Origin: an uncultured Prevotellaceae bacterium
GTDB lineage: Bacteria; Bacteroidota; Bacteroidia; Bacteroidales; Bacteroidaceae
Reading direction: 5' to 3'
Length of the DNA: 47,651 bases
Assembly (NCBI GenBank): GCA_947166345.1
Contig: CAMVDU010000020.1
Span: 1-47,651 of the forward strand
Both the position numbers and the translations under genes were made by a program. Below are positions 38,901 through 47,608 of the stretch, piece after piece. Numbering within the stretch: the stretch's first letter is position 1; the number at the start of each line of letters is the position of its first letter. A model generated the notes under the pieces. That model ran no database searches. It was not told the origin of the DNA and worked only from the letters and a program-made list of their open reading frames with translations.

Positions 38901-41900
38901 ACGCTACCGAAGTCCGACAGTTGCACGTTCATGGTACCGTTGGCAGCCCAACCGCCCTCATTGCGGGCATCCTTCAGTCGCAACTCATTGACCCACACCT
39001 CACCCGACTTCATGCCACTGGAGAGGTTGCGCACACCGATAATCATCGTCTTCACCTCACCCAACGACGGGTTACCGATGATTGACACCTTGTTGTTGGG
39101 TTTGTTGGGATCATAGTCGGAATAGAGCTGCGTATAGCTGGCCGTACCCTGTGCACGTGCCTTGTTGCGGGCTTTCTTCAGTTGGGTGAAGATGCTCATA
39201 TCAATATCGAGCATATTCTCCTCAGGCCATACCAGCGGACGGTCGGTAGGCACATTCCATCGGTAGTTGCCCTCGGGCGTCAGCTTCAGGGGTATGAGAT
39301 ACTCATAGTAGTTGCTCTTGTAGTCGGAACCCAGACGGATGAACACTGCCAACTGGTAGTCTTCAAGGTTGGTATTGTTAGGCACCAGATAGTTGGCATG
39401 CACAAACATCTGCATGTGCTTGTACTGGCGCAGGTCGAGGTTGGTGTTCTTATAGACGGCCTTCGACTCGTTCTGCGACAAGTTCTTCACCGTCAGACAA
39501 AGTGCCTGCTCGTTGTTCTCCGTAAGCTGGGGCTGTGAGGGGTCGGTAGCACGGCTGATGCCTGGAGGCAGGACATAGGCCACAGGTTTGCGGTCTGTAT
39601 TCTCCTCAATGTTCACGGCACTCATCTCCAGCACACCCGTCTCAGTACCTGCCGATGTCTGGAGGTTCTGCTTGTATTGACGCCACTCGCCACGCACCAG
39701 GTCGAGCGAACCGAAACGCAACACGATAGGCTCCTCGAAACCCGTCAGGAACATACGCATGAAACGTATCGAAGTGAAGTCGTTGATGCTACCCACGCGC
39801 TCTTCATATTCTGCCAGAGGCACACGGAACTGATACCAGCGTACGGTGGTGGAGTCGCCGTTGCGCAACTTGGCATTATAGTCGCGATGGTCCACGATAT
39901 AGCTGTCCTCCGACTTCATGCCACTGTTATAGGCCTGCAACTCGTCGTCGCTGATGGGTATGCGGTACTGGTAGTAGCGCTCGTACTCATTGAGGGTGAA
40001 GTCCTGGTTGATATCCTCCACATCGGGACCGGTCTTATAGGAGGTGTCGTAAGATTCTGTCTGGTCATCGCTGGCAGGCGAGTTACCCTGCGGGTTGTTG
40101 ATCAGCTTATAGCGGTCCATGATGCTGCGGCGCTCACGGTCATAGTCTGAGCCACGGAAATAGTGGTAGTCGTCGCCTGCAGGGTCCTGTTGCCATGACT
40201 GCAACACGGAATCGTTCTGCACGATGCCGTTCACCTCGTTCAGCCAATCAGCATAGGTGGCAAAGGTACGTTCCTCCTCGTTGGTAAGACCGTTGAGACC
40301 CACATCCTGTTTCTCGCGCGAGCCGCTGGTGGTGGCAAAGGCATAGGTCTGGGTGGCCTGCTGGGGAATCCTACCCCACTGTGTCTCATCAAAGGCTGTA
40401 GTGCCGTCAACGGGCATGCCGCTCTCATAGAACTTCTTTCCATCGCGCAGCACATCCTCGCAGACCTCACCCAGGTTCAGATACAACTCACCACTATGAC
40501 GGGCCGCCGTACCGTCCTTACGGGTATAGATAAAGGGGTCGAGCAGCCAGAACTCCACATATTCTATATTAGCCTGCTCGAAGTCGGTAGTCTCCAGACG
40601 ACGCATCATACCACCCCACATCTGGGAGGGATTGCGCAGGGTACCGTCGCTGTTGAACTGGGTGGTCAGGTTATAAGGTCCGCGCTCCTGCGGATAGTAG
40701 GCCAGGTTGAGTACGGGCAACGTCGAGGTAGCACCGTTGTAGGTTGACTGGTCGCGGTTGGGATAAAGTTCACGCACATAAACCTCGCGCACATAGTGGT
40801 TACTGAGTTGTTCCAGGTCGCTCTTGATATGGGCTGGTGTCAGCGATGACGAACGACGGGTGAAGATGGGGTCCACATTATACCACGCCAGACGTGCACG
40901 GTTATAGCCACTGGCCACCGATGTCTTGTCGTCGTGGTTGGGGAACATCGTTGGCACACTCGACAGCACCCATGCCTTGGGATCGCTCACGTCGAGAAGA
41001 TTCTTGGTATTCTCGAAGTCATCGATATAGGAAGCGTTGTCCTGCGTGCCGTGGGCCTTGCCAGCTATGAGCTGGGCAAACTCACCTGTCAGAGTGATCT
41101 GCGAGGGCTGGGTCACATGCAGCAGGGGCAGCTTGTTCAGCATATTCGTCAACCACTGCGACTCCTGTTTCCAGTTCAGGTTCAGTCCCCAGATGGTATT
41201 GTTCAGGGGTTCCTCGCCCATCGACACCTTTGTTGTGAGGGCCTGCTCCTGCAGGTGCATCAGCGTACCACCCAACGTGAAGTTCTTGTTGAAGTCGTAT
41301 TCCCAGTTCACGCCAAACATCGTCTTGCGTTGCATGCCGTAGCTGGTATTGTCTTCCAGCGACACACTGACATTGGTACCCGCATCAATGATGCTCTGGT
41401 TGAGGATGGTCACCTCGCCTGCCGAGTAATCGACGCTATAGTCTGAGCCTTCCTGCAGCTCTACGCCACCTGCCGTCACTTTCACAGAACCCTGAGGCAC
41501 GTTGTAGGCACCCAGCGAGATGACGTTGGCACTGGTTCCCTTATACTGACCTGTCAGGATAAACTTGTCTTTCTCAGCGTTCTGACGGGCTACGGTCTTG
41601 GTAGAGTCGTACAGCTGGTCGAAGCAGTACTTGTCGGCCAGTGCCCCCATACCCTTGCTTTCCAGATAGTTTCGCAGATAGTCGCCAAAGGGCTCAGCAG
41701 CAGGTAGGAACACGCGACCGTCTGATATCGTGTAGCCATCCACATAGTCAACTTGTCCGTTGGCGTGGGGTTTCATGTTGGCATCCAAGCGGTCCAGACC
41801 CATCACTTTCAGCAGCGTTGTCGATTTCAGCTGCTCTTCAGGCAGGTAGGTCAGATAAGTACCTGTGGTGTCGCTCTGGTACTTGATGTCCAGACGGAAC

Positions 41901-43516
41901 TTCTCCCTCTCAACGGTCTGTGCCAGGTAATAGACGTTCTTCATCATCAGACGCCAGTTGGCCTGCGTGGGGTTGTTGGAGGTATTCTTCAATGCCTTGA
42001 CAAACAAGCAGTTGCTGGTCTGTGTGATATCGGTAGAGAACTCACCCACCTGATAGGTCTGTCCGCCATAGGTATATTCGAAGGCCACAGCCAACACCTG
42101 GTCGGTCTGCAGACCTGTCTTCAGCGAGATATAGCCCAGAGCAGTGTTGACGGTATATTCACTCGAGTTCAGCAGACGTGCCGACGACAGTTTCTCGTAA
42201 TCGACACCACCCGTCAGACCGTTGATAGCCTCCAGTCCGGCTGTCACCTGATCGACACTTCGCGACTCTGCGTCTATCTGACCGACGATGGTAGCATACA
42301 GGTTGTTGGCCTGGTTGCTGGGCAGCTCGCTTCCCGTAGCGTTCCACATGGGGTTCTGGATGTAGGTGCCCTCGCCCAACTCACTGAATGCCACAATATT
42401 ACGGGTATTGGAGGTGGTACCTGTTTTGTTGGTCACCCACACCTCCACACGGTTGATCTTGATACCTGTCGTCAGGTTGGGCAACGTTGTCATCGCCTTG
42501 TCGTAGATCTGACGGAAATAGTGGGAGAGGAAGAAGTGGCGGTTGTCCTCGTATTCGGCAACGTCAATCTCGAAGGGCGTGGTCTGCGTGCCGCCTTTCG
42601 ACGAGACGCTCTTCGATGTTGACTTTTTCTGCGACACCACCGTCTGCAGCTTCAGCTTACCAAACTGCATATCGGTACGCAGACCGAAGAGCGACGAGGC
42701 ACCCTGCACCAGGGAGTTGTTGGAGGGGAAGGTCACATTACCGGCCTCCACCAACTTGATGATCTCATCTTCCTTGCCGTCATACTTCAACTTGAGGTTC
42801 TTGGTATCAAAGTCGAAGGTGGCGTCGGTGTTGTAGTTCAGGTTCATGTTCACCTTGTCGCCCACCTTACCATTGACGCTCAGGTTGATCTTCTCATCGA
42901 AGTCGAAGCTGGTCGTCTTCCTGTTGCGGATAGGCAGCGACGGGTTGTCAATGTTCTTCAGCGTGGCACCCACCTTCAGCTCGGCAGTACCCTGTGTCTT
43001 CACCCTCACACCACCAGGACCGAAGATCTTCTCGGCAGGTCCCAGGTCGAACTGCATATCGGTGAAGTCAAACTTATTGGTACCTTTCGACTTCACGTTC
43101 TCGGCATCCTTCTTCCTGAAGAACATCTCACGCTCACGACGCTCACTCCACTTCATGTATTCTGCCGGCGTCATGACAATGGGGGCATTCAGATAGCCTT
43201 CACCTATCTTAGAACCAATATAGTAGAGGTTCAGCGAGTCGTCGTACTCTACCTGCTGCTTCACGTTCTCAGGCATCTTCAGGTCGAGGGCGCTCGAATC
43301 GAGGTCGGTCTGATAGAGAGGTGCCGTGGGTTGTATCCTCCAACGGGCATGCAACAGCGAGTCAGGGATGCTTTCGTCCTCGACAGTTAAGCCCTTCGGC
43401 TGTGCCTTAATCTGGTTTGAGGGTTGAGGTTTAGGGGTTGAGGCAGGCTGGTTGGTCTGGGCAACAGCGACCAGACTAACGCAACACATCAGGAGTATCA
43501 TCAATAGCTTCCTCAT
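35942..43516 (-). CDS. sprA: SprA/Sov, outer-membrane translocon of type IX secretion
   Basis: A 2524-residue protein from MRKLLMILLMCC (the frame to 43531 only adds heptamer-encoded residues). Signal peptide about 1-20. Recognisable segments are YYIGSKIGEGYLNAPIVMTP and PAEYMKWSERREREMFFRKK near the N-terminus, GLRTDMQFGKLKLQTVVSQK, EYEDNRHFFLSHYFRQIYDK, IDDFENTKNLLDVSDPKAWV and the barrel-type C-terminus ending MKFSLTR. Homologues form a very large 36-strand barrel that releases folded proteins with type IX sorting tails. A Lys-rich insert (about 37640-37800) and a nonamer repeat (GNSGNSGLSGTSG, about 36826-36876) lie in loops. ruvA is directly upstream, the common Bacteroidetes order. Confidence 0.95.
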   Translation of the reverse strand: MRKLLMILLMCCVSLVAVAQTNQPASTPKPQPSNQIKAQPKGLTVEDESIPDSLLHARWRIQPTAPLYQTDLDSSALDLKMPENVKQQVEYDDSLNLYYIGSKIGEGYLNAPIVMTPAEYMKWSERREREMFFRKKDAENVKSKGTNKFDFTDMQFDLGPAEKIFGPGGVRVKTQGTAELKVGATLKNIDNPSLPIRNRKTTSFDFDEKINLSVNGKVGDKVNMNLNYNTDATFDFDTKNLKLKYDGKEDEIIKLVEAGNVTFPSNNSLVQGASSLFGLRTDMQFGKLKLQTVVSQKKSTSKSVSSKGGTQTTPFEIDVAEYEDNRHFFLSHYFRQIYDKAMTTLPNLTTGIKINRVEVWVTNKTGTTSNTRNIVAFSELGEGTYIQNPMWNATGSELPSNQANNLYATIVGQIDAESRSVDQVTAGLEAINGLTGGVDYEKLSSARLLNSSEYTVNTALGYISLKTGLQTDQVLAVAFEYTYGGQTYQVGEFSTDITQTSNCLFVKALKNTSNNPTQANWRLMMKNVYYLAQTVEREKFRLDIKYQSDTTGTYLTYLPEEQLKSTTLLKVMGLDRLDANMKPHANGQVDYVDGYTISDGRVFLPAAEPFGDYLRNYLESKGMGALADKYCFDQLYDSTKTVARQNAEKDKFILTGQYKGTSANVISLGAYNVPQGSVKVTAGGVELQEGSDYSVDYSAGEVTILNQSIIDAGTNVSVSLEDNTSYGMQRKTMFGVNWEYDFNKNFTLGGTLMHLQEQALTTKVSMGEEPLNNTIWGLNLNWKQESQWLTNMLNKLPLLHVTQPSQITLTGEFAQLIAGKAHGTQDNASYIDDFENTKNLLDVSDPKAWVLSSVPTMFPNHDDKTSVASGYNRARLAWYNVDPIFTRRSSSLTPAHIKSDLEQLSNHYVREVYVRELYPNRDQSTYNGATSTLPVLNLAYYPQERGPYNLTTQFNSDGTLRNPSQMWGGMMRRLETTDFEQANIEYVEFWLLDPFIYTRKDGTAARHSGELYLNLGEVCEDVLRDGKKFYESGMPVDGTTAFDETQWGRIPQQATQTYAFATTSGSREKQDVGLNGLTNEEERTFATYADWLNEVNGIVQNDSVLQSWQQDPAGDDYHYFRGSDYDRERRSIMDRYKLINNPQGNSPASDDQTESYDTSYKTGPDVEDINQDFTLNEYERYYQYRIPISDDELQAYNSGMKSEDSYIVDHRDYNAKLRNGDSTTVRWYQFRVPLAEYEERVGSINDFTSIRFMRMFLTGFEEPIVLRFGSLDLVRGEWRQYKQNLQTSAGTETGVLEMSAVNIEENTDRKPVAYVLPPGISRATDPSQPQLTENNEQALCLTVKNLSQNESKAVYKNTNLDLRQYKHMQMFVHANYLVPNNTNLEDYQLAVFIRLGSDYKSNYYEYLIPLKLTPEGNYRWNVPTDRPLVWPEENMLDIDMSIFTQLKKARNKARAQGTASYTQLYSDYDPNKPNNKVSIIGNPSLGEVKTMIIGVRNLSSGMKSGEVWVNELRLKDARNEGGWAANGTMNVQLSDFGSVNMTGRYITEGFGGLEETVMQRNTDNQMSYSITTNLELGKLFPEKAKVTAPLYYSYTKETVSPKYNPLDTDMELDDALDAAANRHERDSIESMAVTKNVSRNFSISNARVGIKNKRHPMPYDPANFAFSYSHSHRNTTGETTVYENDDQWRGSLNYTYSPVYKTWEPFKNIKSKSKWMNFPKALGLNYLPQSISFNSELSRSYYELQERDLENTENPNLPLTFSEQFLWNRDFSLRWDLTKNLHMNFQSATHAEIEEPYTPINKDLYADSYQAWKDSVWTSLKHFGVPLDYQQTFTASYQLPLDKLPIFDWMKADASYNATYSWLRGTELDDGTSLGNTIQNNRNLNINGSINFETLYNHIPFLKKTNERFKKQAQTQKKTESKKKNDSKKKDAAGDKGDDKNAQKDADKEKAALPKNKNTFQKEITILPDSAITVQHGKKSKRLIVSAKTKDGKTYPIKYKVVDDNKILIKPTGDSLQLKLNVTAKEPLDNQWWYNGAQQAARFLMMVRTLNVSYRNQYSMQLPGFMPNIGDAFGQRTGGVMAPGLDFAFGLSGDSYIDKAMENNWLLCNDNVATPANTSATEDLQIKATLEPVRDLKIDLSATRTVNKTKSIQYMYAGTPSTFGGTFTMTTISIKSALEGMGDANNGYYSKTFEEFCGKIASFRDRVQAQYPDNSGNSGNSGLSGTSGISGVNPVDPYSADVLIPAFLSSYTLGGSNSLDIFPAITRLLPNWTLRYSGLSKLPWLRDHFKSVNINHAYKSIYSVGSYASYSSWQEYMGDLGYVQAADGSYTPSSMYDISTVSINEAFSPLLGLDVTFNNNLTAKVEYKTTRVLNLSMTSVQINESKSKDWVIGLGYKISNFNIFGSGGGHRKVKGGKNSKNAKNENEKQIKSNSKGVNHDLNTRLDISFRNQAAITRDIATGVSSASSGNSALKISISADYTLSRFLTLTAYYDRQTNTPLLSSSSYPTTTQDFGISMKFSLTR
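36826..36876. repeat. TCCGGA nonamer repeat inside sprA
   Basis: Five to six units of TCCGGAnnT with a 9-bp period code for SGxSG steps. The same nonamer is in mutY at about 35344-35398. Confidence 0.75.
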
Positions 43517-43596
43517 AACCTCAATTCTCAATTCTCAATTCTCAATTCTCACCTCTCAGTTCTCAATTCTCAGTTTTCACCTCTCAGTTCTCAGTT
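43517..43596. repeat. heptamer repeat (AATTCTC/AGTTCTC)n between ruvA and sprA
   Basis: About ten 7-bp units fill the full gap between the ruvA stop and the sprA start, giving a GAGAATT-rich leader before the sprA ATG on the minus strand. Confidence 0.85.
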
Positions 43597-44220
43597 TCAC
43601 TTGATTTGTTTCAATGCCAGCTTCACCACCTGTTCCACAGGCAGGTCGGGCTGCTGCTCAAGGATGCTGACCACCACCTTGTGGGTGGGTGCAGGCGCAA
43701 AGCCCAGCATCGTCAGGGCCGATACAGCCTCGTCCTTCACAGCATTGTTCACAGGAGCGGCAATCTGTCCGCCAGCGGGAATCTCGTCAGAGACGCCTGT
43801 CGTCACAATCTTGTCACGCAGATCGACGATGATGCGCTGAGCTGTCATCTTACCGATGCCCTTGATGCTCTGAATGAGACGGGCATTACCCGTAGAGATG
43901 GCATTGCACAGTTCTGCAACACTCATCGACGACAGCATCATACGGGCCGTATTAGCCCCCACTCCACTCACGGTGATGAGCAGTTCAAACATCTCGCGTT
44001 CCTTTTTATTATAAAAGCCATAGAGCACATAGGCATCCTCGCGAATAGCCTCATAGACGTAGAGTTTGGCTATTGGCTGGCCACCGGCTGTTGGCTTCAC
44101 CCCTTGCAGGGCGCTGTAAGTATTCAGCGAGATATTCAGTCCGTAGCCCACCCCGCCGGCCTCTACCGTTGCAAAGGCAGGAGTAAGCTCGGTCAGCTCG
44201 CCCCGAATGTATTCAATCAT
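43597..44220 (-). CDS. ruvA: Holliday junction branch migration protein RuvA
   Basis: A 207-residue protein of standard length. Domain I is an OB fold ([33 protein letters not shown]), domain II has two helix-hairpin-helix motifs ([35 protein letters not shown]), and domain III is at the end ([11 protein letters not shown]). It binds four-way junctions and loads RuvB. It is the gene before sprA and divergent from ddh. Confidence 0.95.
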   Translation of the reverse strand: MIEYIRGELTELTPAFATVEAGGVGYGLNISLNTYSALQGVKPTAGGQPIAKLYVYEAIREDAYVLYGFYNKKEREMFELLITVSGVGANTARMMLSSMSVAELCNAISTGNARLIQSIKGIGKMTAQRIIVDLRDKIVTTGVSDEIPAGGQIAAPVNNAVKDEAVSALTMLGFAPAPTHKVVVSILEQQPDLPVEQVVKLALKQIK

Positions 44221-44284
44221 AATTCCTCAAATTGTATATATACAAAAGAATTAACGACCTTTCGCGAATTTTATTGCATATTTG

Positions 44285-44315
44285 TTGGTCATATGAAGAA
44301 AAAAGTGTATTTTTG
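44285..44315 (+). promoter_or_regulatory. promoter of ddh
   Basis: TTG (44285-44287), 20 bp, TATTTTTG (44308-44315), 40 bp before the ATG. Confidence 0.6.
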
Positions 44316-44355
44316 CACGCGATTTCATTAACACAACACATTAAACAAAGCACAA

Positions 44356-45255
44356 ATGAAAAAGATTAGAGCAGCTGTCGTAGGTTACGGCAACATCGGT
44401 CGCTACACCATCGAGGCGTTAGAGGCTGCACAGGATTTCGAGATTGCAGGCGTGGTTCGCAGAAACGGCGCCCAGGATAAACCCGCTGAACTGGCTCAGT
44501 ACGAGGTAGTGAAGGACATCCGCGAACTGAAGGACGTGGATGTAGCCATTCTCGCCACCCCCACCCGTTCGTGCGAGGAGTATGCCAAGCAGATTCTGCC
44601 GCTGGGCATCAACACCGTCGATTCTTTCGACATTCACACCAACATACGCGGTTATCGTGAGCGTCTGATGGAGCTGAACAAGAAGACCAACACCGTCAGC
44701 GTCATTGCTGCAGGATGGGACCCAGGCAGCGACTCCATCGTGCGTACCCTCATGCAAAGTCTGGCTCCCAAGGGTCTTTCCTACACCAACTTCGGCCCTG
44801 GCATGTCGATGGGTCACAGCGTCTGCGTGCGCTCAAAGGCAGGCGTGAAGAACGCTCTCTCAATGACCATTCCCCTTGGCGAGGGCATCCATCGCCGCAT
44901 GGTCTATGTAGAGCTGGAAGATGGTGCCAAGCTCGACGAGGTGACGGCAGCTATCAAGGCCGATCCCTACTTCGCCAACGACGAGACCCACGTGTTCCAG
45001 GTTGCCTCAGTCGATGAGGTGCGCGACATGGGTCATGGTGTTCACCTCGTGCGCAAGGGTGTCTCTGGTAAGACGCAGAACCAGCGCTTCGAGTTCAACA
45101 TGAGCATCAACAACCCTGCTCTCACCGCCCAGGTGCTGGTCAACGTGGCCCGTGCCTCCATGCGTCAGCAGCCCGGCTGCTACACCATGGTAGAGCTTCC
45201 TGTCATCGATATGCTGCCAGGCGACCGTGCCGATCTCATCGAGCATCTGGTGTAA
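44356..45255 (+). CDS. ddh: meso-diaminopimelate D-dehydrogenase
   Basis: A 299-residue NADP-dependent enzyme that reductively aminates tetrahydrodipicolinate to meso-diaminopimelate in one step, feeding lysine and peptidoglycan synthesis. The N-terminal Rossmann fold has VVGYGNIGRY (Gly10, Gly12, Gly15). ILATPTRSCEEYAKQILPLG, DSFDIHTNI, AGWDPGSDSIVRTLM and FGPGMSMGHSV are family blocks around the active site. It is monocistronic, between its own promoter and a bidirectional terminator. Confidence 0.93.
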   Translation: MKKIRAAVVGYGNIGRYTIEALEAAQDFEIAGVVRRNGAQDKPAELAQYEVVKDIRELKDVDVAILATPTRSCEEYAKQILPLGINTVDSFDIHTNIRGYRERLMELNKKTNTVSVIAAGWDPGSDSIVRTLMQSLAPKGLSYTNFGPGMSMGHSVCVRSKAGVKNALSMTIPLGEGIHRRMVYVELEDGAKLDEVTAAIKADPYFANDETHVFQVASVDEVRDMGHGVHLVRKGVSGKTQNQRFEFNMSINNPALTAQVLVNVARASMRQQPGCYTMVELPVIDMLPGDRADLIEHLV

Positions 45256-45320
45256 TACTTATATATATGACAAAGAATCTGTATAGTCTAGTTTTACATC
45301 ATTGGAGACATAAAGGCTAA

Positions 45321-45360
45321 AAAAAATCGAGTGAGACCTCATGTCTCACTCGATTTTTTT
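45321..45360. terminator. bidirectional terminator between ddh and the TapB-like gene
   Basis: Stem ATCGAGTGAGAC / GTCTCACTCGAT with loop CTCAT, flanked by A-run on the left and T-run on the right, so it serves both converging genes. Confidence 0.9.
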
Positions 45361-46063
45361 ACAGTCCTTCGACAGCGTCAATAACGAACGACTCTTTGTA
45401 GTAGTCAGCCTCAACCTTCACGATGCCCACATTTTGCGACAACCAAAGCGTGTAGCTGGTGTCCTTCAGTTTGACTGTCTGGAACGATCCGTTCAGTTTA
45501 CCATCGATGCGGATACAGTGGAAAACACCGGCAGCAGTCTCAACATCCTCCTCGGCTGTCACAGTGAAGTTGTCATACGAAATGCTGTTGTGCACCTTAG
45601 GTCCCATCGGAGCCTTCGTTGTCTGCTCGATAGAACCACTCTCCAGCTTATCGCCAACCTTCAGCTCTGCAGGAATCTTCAAGAAGAAACCGCCCTCTTC
45701 GATTGGTCCAGCCAGTCCAAACAGCGGATCATTGAAGATGGTATATGCTCCCTGAGTAAAGGTGCAACTGGCATCGGCACCATCAGCAAAACCGGAAAAA
45801 GCAGCATTCTTACTGGGCTTCTTCTTACGGTTCAGTATTTTCGAGTTGGTCACTACAACGTCGTTGTCGCCATCCTTTTCAATGGCTTTCACTGTGGTGC
45901 GCATATAGGCCAGCAAACTAGGTTTGCTCGACATGGCTGCAGCATAGAAAGCATAATCTACAACTACGCCCGGCTTTGTCAGCGCATAGGCATTCAACGT
46001 CTCCTGGGCATTCACGGTCACTGCTGCCAAGCAGAAAGCGACCATTGCAATAATTTTTTTCAT
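45359..46063 (-). CDS. secreted DUF3108/TapB-like protein
   Basis: A 234-residue protein from MKKIIAMVAFCLAAV with signal peptide cleavage near VNAQ. The mature part is beta-rich: PGVVVDYAFYAAAMSSKP, a central FLKIPAELKVGDKLESGS, VTAEEDVETAAGVFHCIRID and the end DTSYTLWLSQNVGIVKVEAD. 'G(D)-L---- ... E-V-T-AG-F-C-KI ... -W--- -VG-VK' is the pattern of the TapB/DUF3108-like periplasmic family. The function is unclear. Its stop lies in the shared terminator. Confidence 0.65.
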   Translation of the reverse strand: MKKIIAMVAFCLAAVTVNAQETLNAYALTKPGVVVDYAFYAAAMSSKPSLLAYMRTTVKAIEKDGDNDVVVTNSKILNRKKKPSKNAAFSGFADGADASCTFTQGAYTIFNDPLFGLAGPIEEGGFFLKIPAELKVGDKLESGSIEQTTKAPMGPKVHNSISYDNFTVTAEEDVETAAGVFHCIRIDGKLNGSFQTVKLKDTSYTLWLSQNVGIVKVEADYYKESFVIDAVEGL

Positions 46064-46103
46064 GTTCAATAATAATTAGTTTATAATAATAGGTTTATAA
46101 GTT

Positions 46104-47576
46104 TTAATCCTTCAGGAACTCCTCACGATACTTCTTCAGTTCCTTGATATTTTCTTTCAGGCTCTGTATATGCAGCACCGTCATCGTATTGTGCTCCTTA
46201 GCCTCGCGTATCTCGGCACTCCTCAATGACTCCTCTAGTTCCTTGATTCTACGGTCAATGCTCGATGTGTCGCGCGGACGACGAGGTTCATCTTCCTTCT
46301 CCTCCTCATCAGCCGACGAGGTGTCTACGCTTGCCGATGACTTGCTGCCCGTAGCTTTGCCAGTCCGACGGGTGGAAGGCTTAGATCTGTTACGATCATC
46401 CGCCTTGGCTAAATTGTCAAGTGTCGTTGTCAGAGCCTGTGCTGAAGCAGCCATCACCGTCATCCACATCTGTGCATTTGCCTGACGGCGTTCCACCGAT
46501 GCTTGGTAACCGGCCAGCGAACTGCTATACAGCGCGTTCACATCGTCTACCATTCCCAACAGGTAGTCTTGTTCCACACCGTTATACAATAGTTCCAGCG
46601 TCGATTCCACCTGCTTTGTATCGATGTTGAACACCAGTCCCCTTGGCAGACGGTGATCCATCGCGTTGTCCTGCACCATATGAACCAGCGGTTCATACAT
46701 GCTCAGATTCTTATAGCAGTCCAAAATCGAGGTAAACGTGATGAAGTTGGGCATCGACATATCTGAACACAAAGCCTGACGGTCGTGACTGTCATAGAAA
46801 CTAATACAGAACAACGCATCGTTATACTTCTTTTTCTCAAAGAAGCTCCAGAACAACTTCACCCACACATTGTTGTGAAAACTGATATTGTCCATCCCGT
46901 TGTTCATGTCCAGGTCAGCAATGGGTATCCACGGGTGCTGGTCACCTTCGCCGGCATTGTCTGCCGTCACGGGCTTCCCGTCGGGGTAGAACAGCTGTTC
47001 CACCTCTTCTTTCTGGTTTGTCTGCTTACAATAGACCGCCACATGGTTGTCACGCGACAGATAGACGGCATCCATAAACTGCACGTTATTCAGTTCGCAC
47101 ACCTTCTGTCCCAATGTGCTCCAAACGTCGACTTTGCCCGTACCAGCATTATTCTGCAAGCCGAATATCAGCCCATCGCTTATTCGCTTGAAGTTCAGCG
47201 TCCAATACTGGAACGGCACCACCTGACGTCCGCTACTGGTCACCACGCCGCGCCTTGAGCCCACCTTCATCACGTAGAAACTATCACACAGCAGTTCCAA
47301 CTGAGTATAGTCATACTGCGGAAGAATCACCTCGCCCTGCAATGTGATAGACTTGCCGTTTGTATTCTCAATCCATTCGCTGTGCAGAATACCGTATTTG
47401 TCAGGCCATTTCTTGGTCTGTGCCAGTACCTCCTTACTAATATCCGTACGGTAGGAGTAGGCATCCAACATATTCTTCCTTATTTCCTTAGTCAGCCTTC
47501 GGTTCTCCTGACCTTGTACCGTTGTCACCATCATCAGTGCCACAGCCCCTATCATCCATTTCTTTAGCGTCTTCAT
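46104..47576 (-). CDS. secreted protein of unknown function with coiled-coil tail
   Basis: A 490-residue protein with signal peptide MKTLKKWMIGAVALMMVTTVQG. Residues about 60-200 contain beta segments somewhat like WG/KWG repeats (GSRRGVVTSSGRQVVPFQYW, DGLIFGLQNNAGTGKVDVWS). A helical middle (about 230-395) follows. The C-terminus is a charged Lys/Ser/Glu linker (about 400-440) and a coiled coil (IDRRIKELEESLRSAEIREA, SLKENIKELKKYREEFLKD). Export is clear but the family was not identified. It is 40 bp upstream of the TapB-like gene on the same strand, so possibly cotranscribed. Confidence 0.7.
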   Translation of the reverse strand: MKTLKKWMIGAVALMMVTTVQGQENRRLTKEIRKNMLDAYSYRTDISKEVLAQTKKWPDKYGILHSEWIENTNGKSITLQGEVILPQYDYTQLELLCDSFYVMKVGSRRGVVTSSGRQVVPFQYWTLNFKRISDGLIFGLQNNAGTGKVDVWSTLGQKVCELNNVQFMDAVYLSRDNHVAVYCKQTNQKEEVEQLFYPDGKPVTADNAGEGDQHPWIPIADLDMNNGMDNISFHNNVWVKLFWSFFEKKKYNDALFCISFYDSHDRQALCSDMSMPNFITFTSILDCYKNLSMYEPLVHMVQDNAMDHRLPRGLVFNIDTKQVESTLELLYNGVEQDYLLGMVDDVNALYSSSLAGYQASVERRQANAQMWMTVMAASAQALTTTLDNLAKADDRNRSKPSTRRTGKATGSKSSASVDTSSADEEEKEDEPRRPRDTSSIDRRIKELEESLRSAEIREAKEHNTMTVLHIQSLKENIKELKKYREEFLKD

Positions 47577-47600
47577 CTTTCAATAATAATATTCCGACTG

Positions 47601-47608
47601 CAAATTTA
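47601..47608 (-). promoter_or_regulatory. -7 box of the secreted coiled-coil protein gene
   Basis: Minus strand TAAATTTG, 24 bp before the ATG; no TTTG at the -33 position is seen. Confidence 0.4.
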
